Below, piece by piece: positions 15,287 through 16,328 of a stretch of DNA of 16,328 bases. The stretch lies in assembly GCA_905203555.1 (NCBI GenBank), contig CAJKWK010000062.1, positions 1 through 16,328 on the forward strand, read 5' to 3'. The notes under the pieces are model-generated. The model was not told where the DNA came from. It searched no databases and was given only the letters and a program-made list of their open reading frames with translations. The first letter of the stretch is position 1. The number at the start of each line of letters is the position of its first letter. This DNA comes from an uncultured Lachnospiraceae bacterium (GTDB lineage: Bacteria > Bacillota > Clostridia > Lachnospirales > Lachnospiraceae). A program made the translations under genes and the position numbers.

Positions 15287-15916
15287 TTAAATTTTTTGGA
15301 ACATAAAAATACATCCACGGTCAAATGATGGAGTGATAGTTCGATTCCAGCGTTCAATTCCTTGTGCATTCGTTGGTCGTATAAAACCGAGTTTCTCAGT
15401 ATAATAACGAATTAATCCCGGTTGATTTAAAGCAAATAGGTATAATACCTGTACTCCTATCATTTCAGCCGTATCGTATACTTTGGGCGCAATGAAACGT
15501 TTAAAACAAAATTCACCAATTGATATTCCTGATACATATCGTCTGTATCCATCATTAACGCCAAACATAGCCAACTCAATTCCTGGCATAACAACAAGAG
15601 GCGCCCTAAATCCGTAGCGATAATCTCGGTAATGAATAGAACCTGCGTGTAATGAAAAATAACAAACAATGCAATTTACTGTTAAATCAATAACGATATA
15701 AGTTCTATTTTTTCGCCTTAGTTCATCTTTTAATGCTTCTCCTGATTTTAAATATTCTTCAAGGTATCCGGGATTTTTATGATTCGTAGTTTGAATATAA
15801 AAATCCCGGATTAATTTTTCATCACATTCCGAAATTGGAATACATTTAAGCTTGTCGAGTTTCGTTAATTCGTTCAATCCCCTTTTCAGAATATGATGCA
15901 TGCGCAAGCATTTCAT
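15287..15916 (-). CDS. GNAT-family N-acetyltransferase (possible toxin), about 209 aa
   Basis: The C-terminal half has the GNAT pattern: strand TYIVIDLTVNCIVCYFSLH (72-90), PGIELAMFGVNDGYRR (111-126), and the late beta/alpha signature VLYLFALNQPGLIRYYTEKLGF (157-178). The acetyl-CoA pyrophosphate loop (RxxGxG/A) is degenerate, around RRYVSGISIGE (125-135). The start is uncertain: the ATG at 15916 lies inside the preceding gene, overlapping it by 71 nt, and has only a weak ribosome site; translational coupling is likely. GNAT toxins that acetylate aminoacyl-tRNA are usually paired with a small upstream antitoxin, and this layout fits. Some GNATs of this shape have other substrates, so the toxin role is inference. 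Confidence 0.75.
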   Translation of the reverse strand: MKCLRMHHILKRGLNELTKLDKLKCIPISECDEKLIRDFYIQTTNHKNPGYLEEYLKSGEALKDELRRKNRTYIVIDLTVNCIVCYFSLHAGSIHYRDYRYGFRAPLVVMPGIELAMFGVNDGYRRYVSGISIGEFCFKRFIAPKVYDTAEMIGVQVLYLFALNQPGLIRYYTEKLGFIRPTNAQGIERWNRTITPSFDRGCIFMFQKI

Positions 15917-16052
15917 CCGTTTCTTTACGTAACTTTTCCAGGTTCAGCCCAGGCATGTGGTTGAAATTTTCGATTGTACGTTTTACGCCGCGACCACTTA
16001 AGATAGCAGTATTTCCAATGCGTTTAACTCTCATAAAACCACTTCCTTTCAT
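15846..16052 (-). CDS. 68-aa protein overlapping the GNAT gene, candidate antitoxin
   Basis: The ATG at 16052 follows GGAGG about 10 nt upstream (MKGSGFMRVKRIGNTAILSG); a second ATG six codons later has its own GGAAG. The product is basic at the N terminus, and the later part (PGLNLEKLRKETDEMLAHAS) is helical and charged, as expected of a small DNA-binding or toxin-neutralising protein. It does not obviously match the ribbon-helix-helix DUF1778 antitoxins usually paired with GNAT toxins. Its coding region overlaps the GNAT start by 71 nt, which implies tight co-expression. The upstream leader has several inverted repeats that could be operators. Confidence 0.65.
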   Translation of the reverse strand: MKGSGFMRVKRIGNTAILSGRGVKRTIENFNHMPGLNLEKLRKETDEMLAHASYSEKGIERINETRQA

Positions 16053-16074
16053 ATTCCTACTTCCTCCTTCTATA

Positions 16075-16080
16075 ATTATG
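16075..16080 (-). promoter_or_regulatory. CATAAT-TAT element P7, near the 68-aa gene
   Basis: On the minus strand GATAC-CATAAT-TATAG, ending only 5 nt before the ribosome site. It matches the shared element, but the leader would be unusually short, so it may not be a working promoter. Confidence 0.3.
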
Positions 16081-16114
16081 GTATCTATATAAACAGAGGA
16101 AGTATTTCTACTGC

Positions 16115-16200
16115 CCCTGTAAAAGTGATTACAGGGACACGGTCCCAATCTATTATAAATCATACAGATTTTGATGTAGCTCAAACACCTGTATGATTTA
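16115..16200. promoter_or_regulatory. Structured leader with three inverted repeats upstream of the 68-aa/GNAT pair
   Basis: CCCTGTAA-AAGTGA-TTACAGGG (16115-16136), GGGAC-ACG-GTCCC (16134-16146, sharing three bases with the first) and the 12-bp perfect repeat TAAATCATACAG / CTGTATGATTTA (16156-16167, 16189-16200). They lie between elements P7 and P8. They could be operators for autoregulation or an RNA structure in the leader. Confidence 0.5.
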
Positions 16201-16205
16201 CTTTA

Positions 16206-16211
16206 ATTATG
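16206..16211 (-). promoter_or_regulatory. Shared promoter element P8 (CATAAT-TAA)
   Basis: On the minus strand CAGTGTC-CATAAT-TAAAG, about 155 nt before the 68-aa gene, with no -35 box. If used, the transcript would include the structured leader at 16115-16200. Confidence 0.45.
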
Positions 16212-16271
16212 GACACTGATATGTTTCTATAATAGTATACTATATTTTTGATTGTTTTACAATTGTGATAA

Positions 16272-16302
16272 AGAAAGCCGCCCAGGATCACTCCCAGGCG
16301 GC
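16272..16302 (-). terminator. Terminator of the right-hand SpaA-like gene
   Basis: On the minus strand GCCGCC (16297-16302) pairs with GGCGGC (16277-16282), followed by TTTCTTT. It is the second copy of the terminator at 14841-14869. Confidence 0.8.
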
Positions 16303-16328
16303 CTATCTTTAATTCTCGTAGTCAATGT
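16278..16328 (-). repeat. 51-bp repeat, copy 2 (runs off the window)
   Basis: Matches 14846-14896 at 48 of 51 positions and continues beyond the window edge. Confidence 0.9.
16309..16328 (-). CDS. SpaA/Cna-B-type surface protein, last codons only
   Basis: Only the codons for IDYEN and a TAA stop are inside the window, preceded by part of an aspartate codon. They are the same C-terminal residues as in the remnant at 14877-15241. The identification rests entirely on that match; the bulk of the gene lies to the right. Confidence 0.6.

Overview
The window looks like an accessory region, probably part of a mobile element, from a low-GC Firmicute, most likely a gut Clostridia/Lachnospiraceae-type host. 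The evidence is strong GGAGG-like ribosome sites, A/T-rich intergenic DNA, a SpaA/Cna-B surface-protein remnant typical of that group, and an IS200/IS605-type transposase start. All genes I accept are on the minus strand, so transcription runs from high to low coordinates. I see no tRNA, rRNA, CRISPR array or phage structural gene.

Layout in transcription order: (1) 16309-16328 is the last codons of a SpaA-like gene that continues beyond the window. (2) 15243-16211 is an overlapping two-gene module (68-aa protein plus GNAT acetyltransferase, toxin-antitoxin-like) with a structured leader. (3) 14877-15241 is a headless 3' copy of the SpaA-like gene with its own terminator, so the two-gene module is bracketed by two SpaA-like 3' ends. 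(4) 13487-14876 is a 1.4-kb gene-free stretch. Its first half carries about 15 palindromes (CCAYCA-CATACA-TGRTGG) spaced by multiples of about 11 bp, that is, in DNA helical phase. (5) 11066-13486 is a RecD2-like SF1B helicase. (6) 10616-10861, 10037-10375 and 9110-10009 are three unrecognised proteins. (7) 7168-8928 is a protein made of eight diverged tandem modules with an 'RiD..kPfgPdNv' signature. (8) 6926 down to 2203 is an operon of a MoxR AAA+ ATPase, a CoxE/CobT-like VWA protein and a 662-aa unknown partner whose end runs, out of frame at an A9 tract, into a small Cys-rich ORF. (9) 1742-2023 is a small Cys-rich protein behind a sigma-A-like promoter with a perfect palindromic operator candidate. 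(10) 496-1623 is an unrecognised 375-aa protein. (11) 1-149 is the start of a TnpB-like transposase, next to a structured left end.

Most units have the same architecture: a CATAATTA (or TATAATTA) promoter element without a clear -35, a short leader, one to three genes, and a strong intrinsic terminator. That shared element, a helicase beside a phased palindrome array, and an AAA+/VWA machine suggest a coherent replication, partition or conflict package of a large mobile element. This functional reading is inference; only the families named are supported by motifs.
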